NCBI RefSeq assembly: GCF_002929745.1
Contig: NZ_PJIQ01000005.1
Span: forward strand, 1 to 64,000
DNA: 64,000 nt
Reading direction: 5' to 3'
Source: Arthrobacter sp. B1805
Lineage (GTDB): Bacteria; Actinomycetota; Actinomycetes; Actinomycetales; Micrococcaceae
In this document: positions 10,402-19,997 of the stretch, in pieces
Numbering within the stretch: the first letter of the stretch is position 1
Layout: each line of letters starts with the position of its first letter
The notes under the pieces: generated by a model
Database searches by the model: none
What the model was told of the DNA's origin: nothing
Seen by the model: only the letters and a program-made list of their open reading frames with translations
Translations under genes and position numbers: made by a program

Positions 10402-11040
10402 ATGCATGACCTCAGCGAAGTCACCATCCGCAGTATCTCCGTGTCCGAGATGGACAACAACGTCTACGTGCTGACCTCCAAGTCGAGCGGTGCCCAGGTA
10501 CTGATCGACGCCGCCGACGACGCCCCCGCGATCCTCTCGCTCCTCGCGGACGCTCAGGCGGACACCGATGCCGAGGCCCGCGTGGCGCTGATCGTCACGA
10601 CGCACTCGCACTGGGACCACGTCCGGGCCCTCGCCGAGGTCAAGGACGTCACGAGGGCGCGCACCGCCGCCGGGGAGGACGACGTCGCGGACATCGAGGT
10701 TCCCACGGACGTCCCGCTGCGGCACCACGACGTCGGGTCCTTCGAGGGCTTCGAGCTCGAGGCGATCCACCTGCGCGGGCACACTCCGGGCTCCGTGGCG
10801 CTGCTCTACCGCGATCCGCACGGCCCGGCCCACCTCTTCACGGGCGATTCGCTGTTCCCCGGGGGCGTCGGCAACACGCAGGGCGATCCGGACCGCTTCG
10901 CGTCGCTCTACGACGACGTCGTGACCCGCGTCTTCGACTACCTACCGGACGACACCGTCGTCCACCCCGGTCACGGCAACGGGACCACGCTCGGAGCAGA
11001 ACGCGGCTCCCTCGAGGAATGGAAGCAGCGCGGCTGGTAG
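10402..11040 (+). CDS. Metallo-beta-lactamase-fold hydrolase (glyoxalase II-like)
   Basis: A 212-residue MBL-fold protein. The metal-binding motif HxHxDH is seen as THSHWDH near residues 71-77; further ligands are likely the His of RGHTPGS (about 131), the Asp of FTGDSLF (about 152) and the His of VHPGHGN (about 193). Length and motif spacing fit small hydrolases of the hydroxyacylglutathione-hydrolase type. Actinobacteria lack glutathione and use mycothiol, so the true thioester may be a mycothiol conjugate; this is inference. The gene diverges from the short GntR regulator. Confidence 0.85.
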   Translation: MHDLSEVTIRSISVSEMDNNVYVLTSKSSGAQVLIDAADDAPAILSLLADAQADTDAEARVALIVTTHSHWDHVRALAEVKDVTRARTAAGEDDVADIEVPTDVPLRHHDVGSFEGFELEAIHLRGHTPGSVALLYRDPHGPAHLFTGDSLFPGGVGNTQGDPDRFASLYDDVVTRVFDYLPDDTVVHPGHGNGTTLGAERGSLEEWKQRGW

Positions 11041-11077
11041 GAGCACGGACGACGGCCAGGAGGGCCGGACGGGCCGT

Positions 11078-11851
11078 TCAGGCAGCCCGGTGCCCGACCG
11101 CGAAGATGCGGCGGAAGCCGAACACCGTGCCTATCGCCGTCCGGGGGTACGCGCGGCGCAGCATGTCCCCGTATCCGGCCTCGAACTCCTCCGCCTCCCC
11201 GGCTGACAGTACGTCCAGGATCGGACGCAACCCTGTACCGCGCACCCAGTCCAGCACGGCGTCCTCACCCTGGAGCACCTGCTGGTACGTCGTCTCCCAG
11301 ACATCGGCGTCCAGACCGGCGGACAGCAGGATCCCGAGGTAGTCGGAGGGTTCGCCCACGGCATCGTCGTGACGCAGCACGCCCTGCAGGAGGGGCGCCC
11401 ACCGGGCGCTCGCGGCATGCTCGCGCATCAGGGCGTGGGACGGGGCCGAGAAGTTGCCGGGAACCTGCAGCGCGAGCCATCCCCCCACCGGGAGCGCCTC
11501 CGCCCACGCGGCAATGAGTTCCTGATGTCCGGGGATCCACTGAAGGGCTGCGTTCGTCACGACGACGTCGTCGCCACCGGGCAGGTACTCCCGGAGGTCC
11601 TGCAGCTCGAACGTCAGGTTGGCGGGCGCCTGCCGCTGCCGGGCTGCGCCGATCATGTCGGCACTCGAATCGACGCCGACGACCGCGGCGTCCGGCCACC
11701 GCAGCGCGAGCGCCTCGGTCAATGCGCCGGTCCCGCACCCGAGGTCCACGACGCTCCGCGGCGACGGGTGGTCGATCCTCCCCACCAGGTCGAAGAACGG
11801 CCGGCCCCGAAGGCCAGCATGGCGGAGGTACGTTCCAGGGTCCCAGCGCAT
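11078..11851 (-). CDS. tam: Trans-aconitate 2-methyltransferase-like SAM methyltransferase
   Basis: A 257-residue class I methyltransferase. The SAM-binding glycine motif is VVDLGCGTGALTEALA (about residues 33-48), followed by the acidic VGVDSSADMI; the middle segment TNAALQWIPGH is typical of Tam enzymes, which methylate trans-aconitate formed by spontaneous isomerisation of cis-aconitate and so relieve inhibition of aconitase. I start it at ATG 11851 (MRWDPGTYL); the longer frame to 11914 would overlap the divergent helicase start. TAGGGT lies five bases before this ATG, which suggests a leaderless message. Confidence 0.87.
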   Translation of the reverse strand: MRWDPGTYLRHAGLRGRPFFDLVGRIDHPSPRSVVDLGCGTGALTEALALRWPDAAVVGVDSSADMIGAARQRQAPANLTFELQDLREYLPGGDDVVVTNAALQWIPGHQELIAAWAEALPVGGWLALQVPGNFSAPSHALMREHAASARWAPLLQGVLRHDDAVGEPSDYLGILLSAGLDADVWETTYQQVLQGEDAVLDWVRGTGLRPILDVLSAGEAEEFEAGYGDMLRRAYPRTAIGTVFGFRRIFAVGHRAA

Positions 11852-11856
11852 GATCC

Positions 11857-11862
11857 ACCCTA
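11857..11862 (-). promoter_or_regulatory. Probable -10 box of tam (leaderless)
   Basis: TAGGGT on the minus strand ends five bases before the tam ATG. It is 36 bases from the divergent helicase -10 box. Confidence 0.35.
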
Positions 11863-11897
11863 ACGCCGCCGGAGCGCGGCCGCGCCCCGGCCACCGG

Positions 11898-11903
11898 TAG
11901 GCT
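11898..11903 (+). promoter_or_regulatory. Probable -10 box of the helicase gene
   Basis: TAGGCT ends nine bases before the ATG at 11913; transcription would begin about three bases ahead of the start codon. Confidence 0.35.
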
Positions 11904-11912
11904 GAACGGACC

Positions 11913-14456
11913 ATGAGGATTCAAGAGCACCTGCCCCGGCACGACGACGGCCGACTTCCAGCCGATGCCGTGTACGAAGCCTTCTCGGGCTGGGCGACGG
12001 CCCGTGGACTCGCGCTCTACCCCGCCCAGGACGAGGCGGCGATGGAGCTCGTGTCCGGCAACAACGTGATCCTGGCGACGCCCACCGGATCGGGCAAGTC
12101 CCTCGTCGCGATCGCAGCGCACCTGAAGTCCTTCGCCGAGGGCCGCACGAGCTACTACACCGCGCCGATCAAGGCCCTCGTGTCCGAGAAGTTCTTCGCG
12201 CTCTGCGACATCTTCGGGCCCGAGAACGTCGGCATGATCACCGGGGACTCCGGTGTGAACCAGGACGCACCGATCATCTGCTGCACCGCCGAGATCCTCG
12301 CGAACCTCGCCCTGCGCGAGGGCGCCCAAGCGGACGTCGACACCGTGGTGATGGACGAATTCCACTTCTATTCCGACCCGCAGCGGGGTTGGGCGTGGCA
12401 GGTCCCGTTGCTCGAACTGCCCCAGGCACAGTTCCTGCTGATGTCCGCGACCCTCGGCGACGTCACGCGCTTCGAGAAGGACCTCACGGACCGCACAGGA
12501 CGTCCGACGGCGACCGTCACGTCCGTCGAACGCCCCATTCCGCTCCACTTCTACTACGTCGAGACGCCGGTGCAGGAATCCCTCGAGGAGTTGCTGTCCA
12601 CCCGGCAGGCTCCTGTCTACGTGGTGCACTTCAGCCAGGCCGAGGCCATCGAGCGCGCCCAGAACCTGATGAGCGTCAACATCTGCACGCGCGAGGAGAA
12701 GGACCGTATCGCGGAGCTCATTGCGACGTTCCGGTTCTCGTCCGGGTTCGGCAAGACCCTCAACAGGCTGGTGCGTCACGGCATCGGCGTACACCACGCG
12801 GGCATGCTGCCGAAGTACAGGCGTCTGGTCGAGCAGCTCGCGCAGGCCGGTCTGCTGAAGGTCATCTGCGGTACCGACACTCTCGGGGTCGGGATCAATG
12901 TACCCATTCGCACAGTGCTCCTGACTGCCCTCAGCAAGTACGACGGCGTCCGCACCCGCCTGCTCAACTCCCGCGAGTTCCACCAGATCTCGGGCCGCGC
13001 GGGTCGTGCGGGCTACGACACCGCGGGCACTGTCGTCGTACAGGCCCCCGAGCACGTCGTGGAGAACGCCAAGGCCATGGCGAAGGCCGTGTCCAAGTTC
13101 GGCGACGACCAGAAGAAGCTGCGTCAGGTGGTGCGGAAGAAGCCCCAGCAGGGATTCGTCTCCTGGGGCAGGCCGACGTACGAACGGCTCGTCGAGAGCA
13201 TCCCCGACCCCCTGACGTCGTCGTTCACCGTCAGCCACTCGATGCTCCTGAACCTCCTCGAGCGACCCGGCGATCCCTTAATGGCAGCGAAGCGGCTACT
13301 GACCGAGAACCACGAGACACGAGCCTCGCAGCTGCGCCTCATGCGCCGTGCGATCGGCATCTACCGCGAGCTCGTCGCGGCGGGGATCGTGGAGAAGCTG
13401 CCGGAACCGGAGCCGGACGGCCGGCAGGTCCGGCTCAAGGTGCATCTGCAGGCGAACTTCGCCCTCAATCAGCCGCTCTCGCCTTTCGCCCTGGCAAGCC
13501 TCGAGATCCTCGACCCCGAGGCTCCGGGCTACGCGCTCGACGTCGTGTCCGTCATCGAGGCCACGCTCGAGAAGCCACGCCAGGTCCTCAACGCGCAGGA
13601 GAAGAAGGCACGTGGCGAGGCCGTGGCGGCCATGAAGGCCGAGGGCATCGACTACGACGCCCGGATGGCCCGTCTCGAGGAGGTCACCTACCCGAAGCCG
13701 CTCGAGGAACTGCTGCAGCAGGCCTTCGACGTGTATCGAGCGTCCGCGCCATGGCTCGGCGACTTCGAACTCGCGCCCAAGTCCGTGGTGCGTGACATGT
13801 ACGAGCGGGCGATGAGTTTCGGTGAGTACGTCGCGTTCTACGCACTGACCCGTTCCGAGGGCATCCTCCTGCGGTACCTCGCCGACTGCTACAAGGCGCT
13901 GCGTCACACCGTTCCGGTCGAGGCGCTCCGCGAGGACCTCAGCGACATCATGGAGTGGCTCGGCGAACTCGTGCGTCAGGTGGACAGCAGCCTCCTGGAC
14001 GAGTGGACCCAGCTGGCGGCCGGAATACCACCGGGTGCAGCGGCGGACGCCGTCGACCTGCCGGAGGAGCCACCGTCGGTGACGTCCAACGAGCGGGCGT
14101 TCCGGGTCATGGTGCGCAACGAGATGTTCCAGCGCGTGAAGCTGTTCGCCGATGAGCAGGACGAGGCACTCGGTGCGCTCGACGCCGACTCGGGATGGAC
14201 GGCGGACCGCTGGGCCGATGCCATGGACGGGTACTTCGGTGACTACGAGGACATCGACGACGGCCCCGAGGCGCGCGGCCCCGACCTGCTGCTGATCACC
14301 AAGGTGCCGGGAGCCTGGAAGGTGCGCCAGATCCTGAAGGACCCCGAGGGCAACGGCGACTGGGGTATCAACGCCGAGGTTGACCTCGCCGCCTCCGACG
14401 AGGCGGGCACTCCTGTGATCCGGATTCTCGGTGTCGGGGCGCCGGTCGCCGCCTGA
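11913..14456 (+). CDS. DEAD/DEAH-box superfamily 2 helicase with DUF3516-type C-terminus
   Basis: An 847-residue superfamily 2 helicase. Motif I is TPTGSGKSL (about residues 56-64), motif II is DEFH (in MDEFHFYSD, about 148-151), motif III MSATL, and motif VI HQISGRAGRAGYD. The second half (about 430-847) has no catalytic motifs and matches my knowledge of the actinobacterial DUF3516 region found only behind such helicase cores. DEFH and the long accessory domain recall the Ski2/Mtr4 branch, which unwinds RNA, but the bacterial substrate is unknown. The gene diverges from tam and is followed by a GNAT gene. Confidence 0.88.
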   Translation: MRIQEHLPRHDDGRLPADAVYEAFSGWATARGLALYPAQDEAAMELVSGNNVILATPTGSGKSLVAIAAHLKSFAEGRTSYYTAPIKALVSEKFFALCDIFGPENVGMITGDSGVNQDAPIICCTAEILANLALREGAQADVDTVVMDEFHFYSDPQRGWAWQVPLLELPQAQFLLMSATLGDVTRFEKDLTDRTGRPTATVTSVERPIPLHFYYVETPVQESLEELLSTRQAPVYVVHFSQAEAIERAQNLMSVNICTREEKDRIAELIATFRFSSGFGKTLNRLVRHGIGVHHAGMLPKYRRLVEQLAQAGLLKVICGTDTLGVGINVPIRTVLLTALSKYDGVRTRLLNSREFHQISGRAGRAGYDTAGTVVVQAPEHVVENAKAMAKAVSKFGDDQKKLRQVVRKKPQQGFVSWGRPTYERLVESIPDPLTSSFTVSHSMLLNLLERPGDPLMAAKRLLTENHETRASQLRLMRRAIGIYRELVAAGIVEKLPEPEPDGRQVRLKVHLQANFALNQPLSPFALASLEILDPEAPGYALDVVSVIEATLEKPRQVLNAQEKKARGEAVAAMKAEGIDYDARMARLEEVTYPKPLEELLQQAFDVYRASAPWLGDFELAPKSVVRDMYERAMSFGEYVAFYALTRSEGILLRYLADCYKALRHTVPVEALREDLSDIMEWLGELVRQVDSSLLDEWTQLAAGIPPGAAADAVDLPEEPPSVTSNERAFRVMVRNEMFQRVKLFADEQDEALGALDADSGWTADRWADAMDGYFGDYEDIDDGPEARGPDLLLITKVPGAWKVRQILKDPEGNGDWGINAEVDLAASDEAGTPVIRILGVGAPVAA

Positions 14457-14506
14457 TTTCTCGAGTCGCTGCGCTGTCCGTCCCGTGGAGTCTGCAGACC
14501 CCTGAC

Positions 14507-14512
14507 TAGGCT
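14507..14512 (+). promoter_or_regulatory. Probable -10 box of the GNAT gene (leaderless)
   Basis: TAGGCT ends six bases before the ATG at 14519. The bases between (tgaggc) are too close to the ATG for a normal ribosome site. Confidence 0.4.
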
Positions 14513-14518
14513 TGAGGC

Positions 14519-14995
14519 ATGAACACTATTCGAGAAGCACGTCCCGCAGACGTACCGGTCATCCTCCAGCTCATCCATGATCTCGCGATCTACGAACACG
14601 AGCCGGACGCCGTGAAGAACACCGTCACCTCCCTGCAGGACGCGCTGTTCGGCGACCGGCCCACCATCTACGCGCACGTCGCCGAGGCACGGGGTCAGGT
14701 CCAGGGATTCGCCCTCTGGTTCCTCAACTACTCGACCTGGGAGGGCGTCAACGGCATCTATCTCGAGGACCTCTACGTCCGCCCGGAGGCGCGCGGAGCC
14801 GGCGTGGGCAAGGCGCTCCTCGCCAACCTCGCGAAGATCGCGACCACGCGCGGCTATGCCCGGGTCGAGTGGTCCGTGCTCAACTGGAACGAGCCATCGA
14901 TCCGTTTCTACGAGAGCCTCGGCGCGCGCGCGCAGTCGGAGTGGAGCACCTTCAGGCTGACGGGTGATGCCCTCGCCGACGTAGCCGCCCTGTGA
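14519..14995 (+). CDS. GNAT acetyltransferase, diamine/thialysine acetyltransferase-like
   Basis: A 158-residue GNAT protein. Motif A for acetyl-CoA binding is VRPEARGAGVGKALLANLAK (about residues 92-111); preceding LEDLYV and the C-terminal WNEPSIRFYESLGA are characteristic of the spermidine/spermine and thialysine N-acetyltransferase branch. Substrate is therefore possibly a polyamine or an amine analogue, but this is inferred from family resemblance. Its TGA stop overlaps the GTG of a longer reading of the next gene, so the two may be co-transcribed. Confidence 0.85.
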   Translation: MNTIREARPADVPVILQLIHDLAIYEHEPDAVKNTVTSLQDALFGDRPTIYAHVAEARGQVQGFALWFLNYSTWEGVNGIYLEDLYVRPEARGAGVGKALLANLAKIATTRGYARVEWSVLNWNEPSIRFYESLGARAQSEWSTFRLTGDALADVAAL

Positions 14996-15087
14996 AGCCA
15001 CCGGCGGCGCAGTCCGCGGACGAGACCCGAGCGGATCAGCATCGCGGCGGCGCGGCGGGTGACACGGACCCCTGCGAGGACCACATC

Positions 15088-16371
15088 ATGGGCCGGACGG
15101 CGGTCATGCGCGGACTGCGCGCGACGGCGCACCGCTTCCGTGTGCCGCTGGACCATGCGGACCGCCACTCCCCCACGATCGAGGTGTTCGCCCGCGAGTA
15201 CTCCTCCCTCGATCACAGCGACGACGACGTCGCAGCCCTCCCCTGGCTCCTGTTCCTCCAGGGCGGGCCGGGCGGGCGAGGCGTCCGCGCGACGCAGCTC
15301 TCCGGCTGGATGAAAGCGGCGGCGCGAGAGTTCCGCATCCTGATGCTCGACCAGCGGGGCACCGGTCTGTCGACGCCCGCCGATGCCGCGACGCTGGGCT
15401 CGCTGCCTTCGGCCGAGGCGCAGGCGGAGTACCTGACCCACTTCCGGGCGGATTCGATCGTGGCCGACGCAGAACTCATCCGGGAACGTCTCGGTATCGG
15501 CCGATGGACCGTCTTCGGTCAGAGCTACGGCGGCTTCTGCACACTCACCTACCTGTCGCTCGCGCCGCAGGGAATCGAGCGCGCACTGATCACAGGAGGG
15601 CTCGCGCCGCTGTCCGGGCGGCCGGACGAGGTCTACCGTGCGACGTTCGCCCGGGTCGAGGAACGCAACGACGAGTACTTCGCGATGTACCCGGAGGACC
15701 GTGAACTCGTCACCCGCATAGCCCGCCACCTGGACGGCGTCGAGGAATACCTACCCGGCGGGGAGCGGCTCACGGCGCGGCGGTTCCAGATGGTGGGTTC
15801 CTTCCTCGGCGGCAACACCAGGATCCACGGACTGCACTACCTGCTCGAGGACGCCTTCATCCGGACTGCCTACGGCCCCCGACTCTCAGCGGCGTTCCTC
15901 GAGCAGGTCCACGCGGTCGTCAGCAGGGCGTCGCAGCCGCTCTACGCCCTCCTGCACGAATCGATCTACTGCCAGGGCTTCGCCTCATCGTGGTCCGCGC
16001 AGCGTGTGCTCGGCGAGTACCCGCAGTTCCGCGAGGACGCCGGTCAGGTCCTGCTGACCGGCGAGATGGTCTACCCCTGGTACTTCGAGGAGGACCCCGC
16101 CCTGCGGCCCCTTCGGGCCGTCGCCGATATCCTCGCGGACAAGGACGACTGGGGCCCGCTCTACGACACCGATGTGCTGGTGACCAACACCGTTCCCGTT
16201 GCGGCCGCGGTCTACCGCCACGACATCTACGTGGACAGGGACCTGTCACTGACGACGACGGCGGCTGTTCGAAACCTCGAGGTATGGGAGACGGACGAGT
16301 TCCACCACGACGGCATCGCGGACGACGGCGAGGCGATCTTCGATCGCCTGCTCTCCATGACGCGCCGCTAG
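15088..16371 (+). CDS. Alpha/beta hydrolase, proline iminopeptidase-like
   Basis: About 427 residues from ATG 15088. The nucleophile elbow is GQSYGG (Ser), the oxyanion region is LQGGPGGRG, and DQRGTGLS follows, all typical of the proline iminopeptidase/tripeptidyl aminopeptidase group (S33). The catalytic His is probably in the DEFHHDG segment near the C-terminus. No signal peptide is seen, so the enzyme should be cytoplasmic and remove N-terminal residues, often proline, from peptides. I prefer ATG 15088 because GAGGA lies seven bases upstream; a GTG at 14992, sharing GTGA with the GNAT stop, would add 32 weakly conserved residues. Confidence 0.87.
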   Translation: MGRTAVMRGLRATAHRFRVPLDHADRHSPTIEVFAREYSSLDHSDDDVAALPWLLFLQGGPGGRGVRATQLSGWMKAAAREFRILMLDQRGTGLSTPADAATLGSLPSAEAQAEYLTHFRADSIVADAELIRERLGIGRWTVFGQSYGGFCTLTYLSLAPQGIERALITGGLAPLSGRPDEVYRATFARVEERNDEYFAMYPEDRELVTRIARHLDGVEEYLPGGERLTARRFQMVGSFLGGNTRIHGLHYLLEDAFIRTAYGPRLSAAFLEQVHAVVSRASQPLYALLHESIYCQGFASSWSAQRVLGEYPQFREDAGQVLLTGEMVYPWYFEEDPALRPLRAVADILADKDDWGPLYDTDVLVTNTVPVAAAVYRHDIYVDRDLSLTTTAAVRNLEVWETDEFHHDGIADDGEAIFDRLLSMTRR

Positions 16372-16413
16372 CGGCTCCTCAGCAGTCGCGCGGAGCACTC
16401 CAGAGACAGCCCC

Positions 16414-16458
16414 AGAGACAGAAGGACCCCGCACGATGTGCGGGGTCCTTCTGTCTCT
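16414..16458. terminator. Bidirectional terminator, perfect 21-bp stem
   Basis: An exact inverted repeat of 21 bases (16414-16434 and 16438-16458) with a three-base loop separates the convergent hydrolase and terC genes. The outer stem is A/T-containing (agagacagaagga) and the inner stem G/C-rich, the usual form of an intrinsic terminator readable in both directions. Confidence 0.85.
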
Positions 16459-16494
16459 CACGGCGAGGAAGGAACTCCTCGTCGGCGTCCACGA

Positions 16495-17574
16495 CTAGTG
16501 ACGCGGATCCTTCGCGCCTGCCTCGTCAGCAGCCTGGTCGAGCCCTTCGTCGACAGCGGAGGACGAGCCGTCAGTGGCCTTACCCGAGCGTGCCTCGGCC
16601 TGCTCGAGCGACCTGGACCGGATGAGGCTGGCGATGACGGCGACGACGATGGTCGCGATGATCACGGCGAGTGACACGAAGGTCGGGATCTCGGGAGCCC
16701 ACCCGATGTGCTGGCCACCGTTGATGAAGGGCAGCTCGTTGACGTGCATCGCATGGAGGATGAGCTTCACGCCGATGAAGGCGAGGATGACGGAGAGGGC
16801 GTGCTTCAGGTAGATGAGGCGCGTCATCAGGCCGCCGAGCAGGAAGTACAGCTGGCGGAGTCCCATGAGGGCGAAGATGTTCGCGGTGAAGACGATGAAA
16901 GCGCTCTGGGTGAGGCCGAAGATCGCCGGGATGGAATCCACGGCGAAGAGCAGGTCGGTCAGGCCGATCGTCACGAAGACGATGAGCATCGGCGTGAAGA
17001 CCTTCTTGCCGTCGACCACCGTGCGCACCTTGTTGCCGTCGTACGACTCGGACATCGGAAGCACCGAGCGGAGCTTCGAGATGAGCTTGTTGTCGCCCGC
17101 GTGTTCCTCGTCCTCGCCGGAGTCCGTGGCCTGCTTGTAGGCGGTGTACAGGAGGAAGGCGCCGAAGATGTAGAAGATCCAGCTGAAGTTCTCGATGACG
17201 GCGGCACCGAGTGCGATGAAGATCCCTCGCAGGATCAACGCGATGATGATGCCCACCATCAGCACCTCCTGCTGGTACTTCCTGGGTACCGAGAAGCGCG
17301 CCATGATGATGATGAAGACGAACAGGTTGTCGATACTCAGGCTGTACTCCGTGATCCAGCCTGCAACGAACTGCCCCCCGTATTCCGGTCCGGTGAAGGC
17401 GAACATCAGCGCCGCGAACACCAGCGCGAGGCCGACGTAGAACGCGACCCAGAGACCGGCTTCCTTCATCGAGGGCTCATGTGGCCGCTTGACCACGAGC
17501 AGCAGGTCGAACAGCAGGATGATCCCGAGCACGACGAACGTGCCGATCTCGAATGCGAGGGGTAATGCGGGCAT
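16495..17574 (-). CDS. TerC-family integral membrane protein
   Basis: A 359-residue membrane protein with about eight or nine hydrophobic helices. The two family motifs with acidic residues in membrane helices are SLSIDNLFVF (about residue 80) and LLFAVDSIPAIFG (about 205). TerC/Alx/MeeF proteins are now tied to manganese export and metal supply of secreted proteins, besides tellurite resistance. The last 45 residues are charged and probably cytoplasmic. GGAAGG lies six bases before the ATG. A structured element upstream (17598-17712) looks like a yybP-ykoY manganese riboswitch, which strengthens a Mn role. Confidence 0.93.
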   Translation of the reverse strand: MPALPLAFEIGTFVVLGIILLFDLLLVVKRPHEPSMKEAGLWVAFYVGLALVFAALMFAFTGPEYGGQFVAGWITEYSLSIDNLFVFIIIMARFSVPRKYQQEVLMVGIIIALILRGIFIALGAAVIENFSWIFYIFGAFLLYTAYKQATDSGEDEEHAGDNKLISKLRSVLPMSESYDGNKVRTVVDGKKVFTPMLIVFVTIGLTDLLFAVDSIPAIFGLTQSAFIVFTANIFALMGLRQLYFLLGGLMTRLIYLKHALSVILAFIGVKLILHAMHVNELPFINGGQHIGWAPEIPTFVSLAVIIATIVVAVIASLIRSRSLEQAEARSGKATDGSSSAVDEGLDQAADEAGAKDPRH

Positions 17575-17597
17575 GGAGTACCTTCCGAAGGGTGCCG

Positions 17598-17712
17598 AGA
17601 ATTGCCGTAAGTCTCTCCGCCGCGGCTTCCAGCCGGCCGACCGCTATGTCCGGCAGGGCGACGATGCCCTGCGTGCTGACGTCCATAGCGCGTGGGATAC
17701 TCCCCTACGTTC
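17598..17712 (-). promoter_or_regulatory. Probable yybP-ykoY manganese riboswitch in the terC leader
   Basis: On the minus strand the leader opens with GTAGGGGAGTATCCC, close to the family's conserved GGGGAGUA segment. It continues with CGCTATG, then GTCAGCACG, a closed hairpin of cagggc/gccctg, and CATAGCG, which pairs with CGCTATG. GGAGAGACTTACGGC follows before the ribosome site. The order of conserved segments and the downstream TerC gene match yybP-ykoY RNAs, which sense Mn2+. I recognise it from memory of the consensus, without a covariance search. Confidence 0.65.
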
Positions 17713-17736
17713 GGTCAATGGTACCCGGGCAGCACA

Positions 17737-17781
17737 GAAGCCGACGAATGTGCCTGACCGCTGGACACATTCGCCGGCTTC
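17737..17781 (-). terminator. Terminator of uvrB
   Basis: A 16-base inverted repeat (17737-17752 and 17766-17781) with a 13-base loop lies just after uvrB. The single non-complementary position is a G-U pair in minus-strand RNA but an A-C mismatch in plus-strand RNA, which favours use by the minus-strand transcript. Confidence 0.65.
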
Positions 17782-17838
17782 CTTGACCTTTCGGTCTGCT
17801 CCTCGCCCGGTCGGCGGCGAGGCGTGCTACCGCAACGG

Positions 17839-19914
17839 TCAGGCGTGCCCCGCGGACTGCATCTGCCGCAGTTCCTTCTTGAGGTCGCCGACCTCGTCGC
17901 GCAAGCGGGCTGCGAGCTCGAACTGCAGTTCGGCCGCTGCGGTGTGCATCTGGTCCGTGAGTTGCTGGATGAGGTCCGTCAGGTCCTCGGCGGGCACCGA
18001 GGCGAGCCCTTCGCGATGCCCCGCGCCCTTCTTCGGCTTCCGGCTCTTGCCGGCTTCCTCGAGAAGCGCACGCGTGTCGGCATCCTCCCGGTTGATGGTG
18101 TCCGTGATGTCAGCGATCCGCTTCCGCAGCGGCGTCGGATCAATCCCGTGCGCGAGGTTGTGGGCGACCTGGATGGCGCGACGCCGGTTCGTCTCGTCGA
18201 TGGCACGCTCCATCGAATCGGTGATGCGGTCGGCGTACATGTGGACCTGCCCCGAGACGTTGCGGGCGGCACGGCCGATGGTCTGGATCAGCGACGTCGT
18301 GCTTCTCAGGAAGCCTTCCTTGTCCGCGTCCAAGATGCTGACCAGTGACACCTCGGGAAGATCGAGGCCCTCGCGGAGGAGGTTGATGCCGACGAGGACG
18401 TCGAACGTCCCCATGCGAAGCTCCCGCAGGAGCTCGACGCGGCGCAGCGTGTCCACGTCGGAGTGGAGGTACTCCACCTTGACGCCGTGTTCCAGGAGGT
18501 ATCCCGTGAGGTCCTCGGCCATCCGCTTCGTGAGGGTGGTCACGAGTACCCGCTCGTTGACGGCGACGCGCTGGCGGATCTCCCCCAGCAGGTCGTCGAT
18601 CTGTCCCTTCGTGGGCTTGACGACGATCTCCGGATCGACCAGACCGGTGGGCCGGATGATCTGCTGCACATAGCCGTCGGCCTTGCTGAGCTCGTACTTG
18701 CCCGGCGTTGCCGAGAGGTAGACCGTCTGGCCGATGCGCTCGAGGAACTCATCCCACTTCAGAGGCCGGTTGTCCATGGCGGAGGGGAGCCGGAACCCGT
18801 GGTCAACGAGCGTCCGCTTACGGGATGAGTCACCCTCGTACATCGCACCGATCTGCGGGATGGTCACGTGGGACTCGTCGACGACCAGCAGGAAGTCGTC
18901 CGGGAAGTAGTCGAGGAGGCAGTGCGGCGCGGAGGCCGGACCGCGCCCGTCGATGTGCCGCGAGTAGTTCTCGATGCCGTTGCAGAACCCCATCTGCTGC
19001 ATCATCTCGAGGTCGTAGGTGACGCGCATACGCAGGCGCTGCGCCTCGACCAGCTTGTTCTGGGACTCGAGCTCGGCGAGCCGCTGCTGCAGCTCGTCCT
19101 CGATGTCCTTGATGGCTCGCGTCATGCGGTCCTGCCCCGCCACGTAGTGCGACGCCGGGAAGACGTACATCTCTTCTTCCTCACGGATCACGTTGCCCGT
19201 GAGGGGATCGAGGGTGTAGATGTTCTCCACCTCGTCCCCGAAGAACTCGATGCGGAGGGCGTGCTCCTCGTACATCGGGATGATCTCGACGGTGTCCCCG
19301 CGTACGCGGAACGTGCCACGGTGGAAGTCGATGTCATTGCGCGTGTACTGCATGCCGACGAACTGCCGGAGCAGCTCGTCCCTGTTCATCTGGTCACCGC
19401 GGCGCAGCGTGACCATCTTGTTGATGTACTCCTCCGGGGTCCCGAGACCGTAGATGCAGGAGACGGTGGCGACCACGATCACGTCGCGGCGCGTCAGGAG
19501 CGCGTTGGTGGCGGAGTGGCGCAGCCGCTCGACCTCCTCGTTGATGGAGGAGTCCTTCTCGATGAAGGTGTCCGTCTGGGGGACGTACGCCTCAGGCTGG
19601 TAGTAGTCGTAGTAGGAGACGAAGTACTCGACCGCGTTGTTGGGCAGCAGTTCCCGGAACTCATTGGCGAGCTGCGCCGCGAGTGTCTTGTTCTGCACCA
19701 TGACCAGGGTGGGGCGCTGGACCTGCTCGATGAGCCACGCAGTCGTCGCGCTCTTGCCGGTACCGGTGGCGCCGAGCAGGACGACGTCCTTCTCCCCGGC
19801 GTTGATGCGTTCCGCCAGCTCCTTGATCGCCGTGGGCTGGTCACCCGCGGGCTGGTACTCGCTGATGACCTCGAACGGCGCCACGACACGCTTGATATCC
19901 TGCGCAAGACTCAT
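17839..19914 (-). CDS. uvrB: UvrABC excinuclease subunit B
   Basis: A 691-residue UvrB. Walker [11 protein letters not shown] is near residues 47-56, the damage-verifying beta-hairpin follows in [17 protein letters not shown], the DEAH-like motif II is DESHV, and motif VI is QTIGRAARN. The C-terminal UVR helix pair ([18 protein letters not shown]) is the UvrC contact. UvrB receives damage from UvrA and loads UvrC. The ATG at 19914 has TACCTT six bases upstream and no ribosome site, so the message may be leaderless. No LexA-like palindrome was seen here, unlike at uvrA. Confidence 0.97.
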   Translation of the reverse strand: MSLAQDIKRVVAPFEVISEYQPAGDQPTAIKELAERINAGEKDVVLLGATGTGKSATTAWLIEQVQRPTLVMVQNKTLAAQLANEFRELLPNNAVEYFVSYYDYYQPEAYVPQTDTFIEKDSSINEEVERLRHSATNALLTRRDVIVVATVSCIYGLGTPEEYINKMVTLRRGDQMNRDELLRQFVGMQYTRNDIDFHRGTFRVRGDTVEIIPMYEEHALRIEFFGDEVENIYTLDPLTGNVIREEEEMYVFPASHYVAGQDRMTRAIKDIEDELQQRLAELESQNKLVEAQRLRMRVTYDLEMMQQMGFCNGIENYSRHIDGRGPASAPHCLLDYFPDDFLLVVDESHVTIPQIGAMYEGDSSRKRTLVDHGFRLPSAMDNRPLKWDEFLERIGQTVYLSATPGKYELSKADGYVQQIIRPTGLVDPEIVVKPTKGQIDDLLGEIRQRVAVNERVLVTTLTKRMAEDLTGYLLEHGVKVEYLHSDVDTLRRVELLRELRMGTFDVLVGINLLREGLDLPEVSLVSILDADKEGFLRSTTSLIQTIGRAARNVSGQVHMYADRITDSMERAIDETNRRRAIQVAHNLAHGIDPTPLRKRIADITDTINREDADTRALLEEAGKSRKPKKGAGHREGLASVPAEDLTDLIQQLTDQMHTAAAELQFELAARLRDEVGDLKKELRQMQSAGHA

Positions 19915-19920
19915 GCGTTA

Positions 19921-19926
19921 AAGGTA
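19921..19926 (-). promoter_or_regulatory. Probable -10 box of uvrB (leaderless)
   Basis: TACCTT on the minus strand ends six bases before the uvrB ATG. Confidence 0.35.
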
Positions 19927-19997
19927 GCCCGTGCCGGTGACACTTCTCCGCGGATTTGCTGGCGGCTGAAAGGCGCAGGCGGGCGCTCCTCCGGTCC

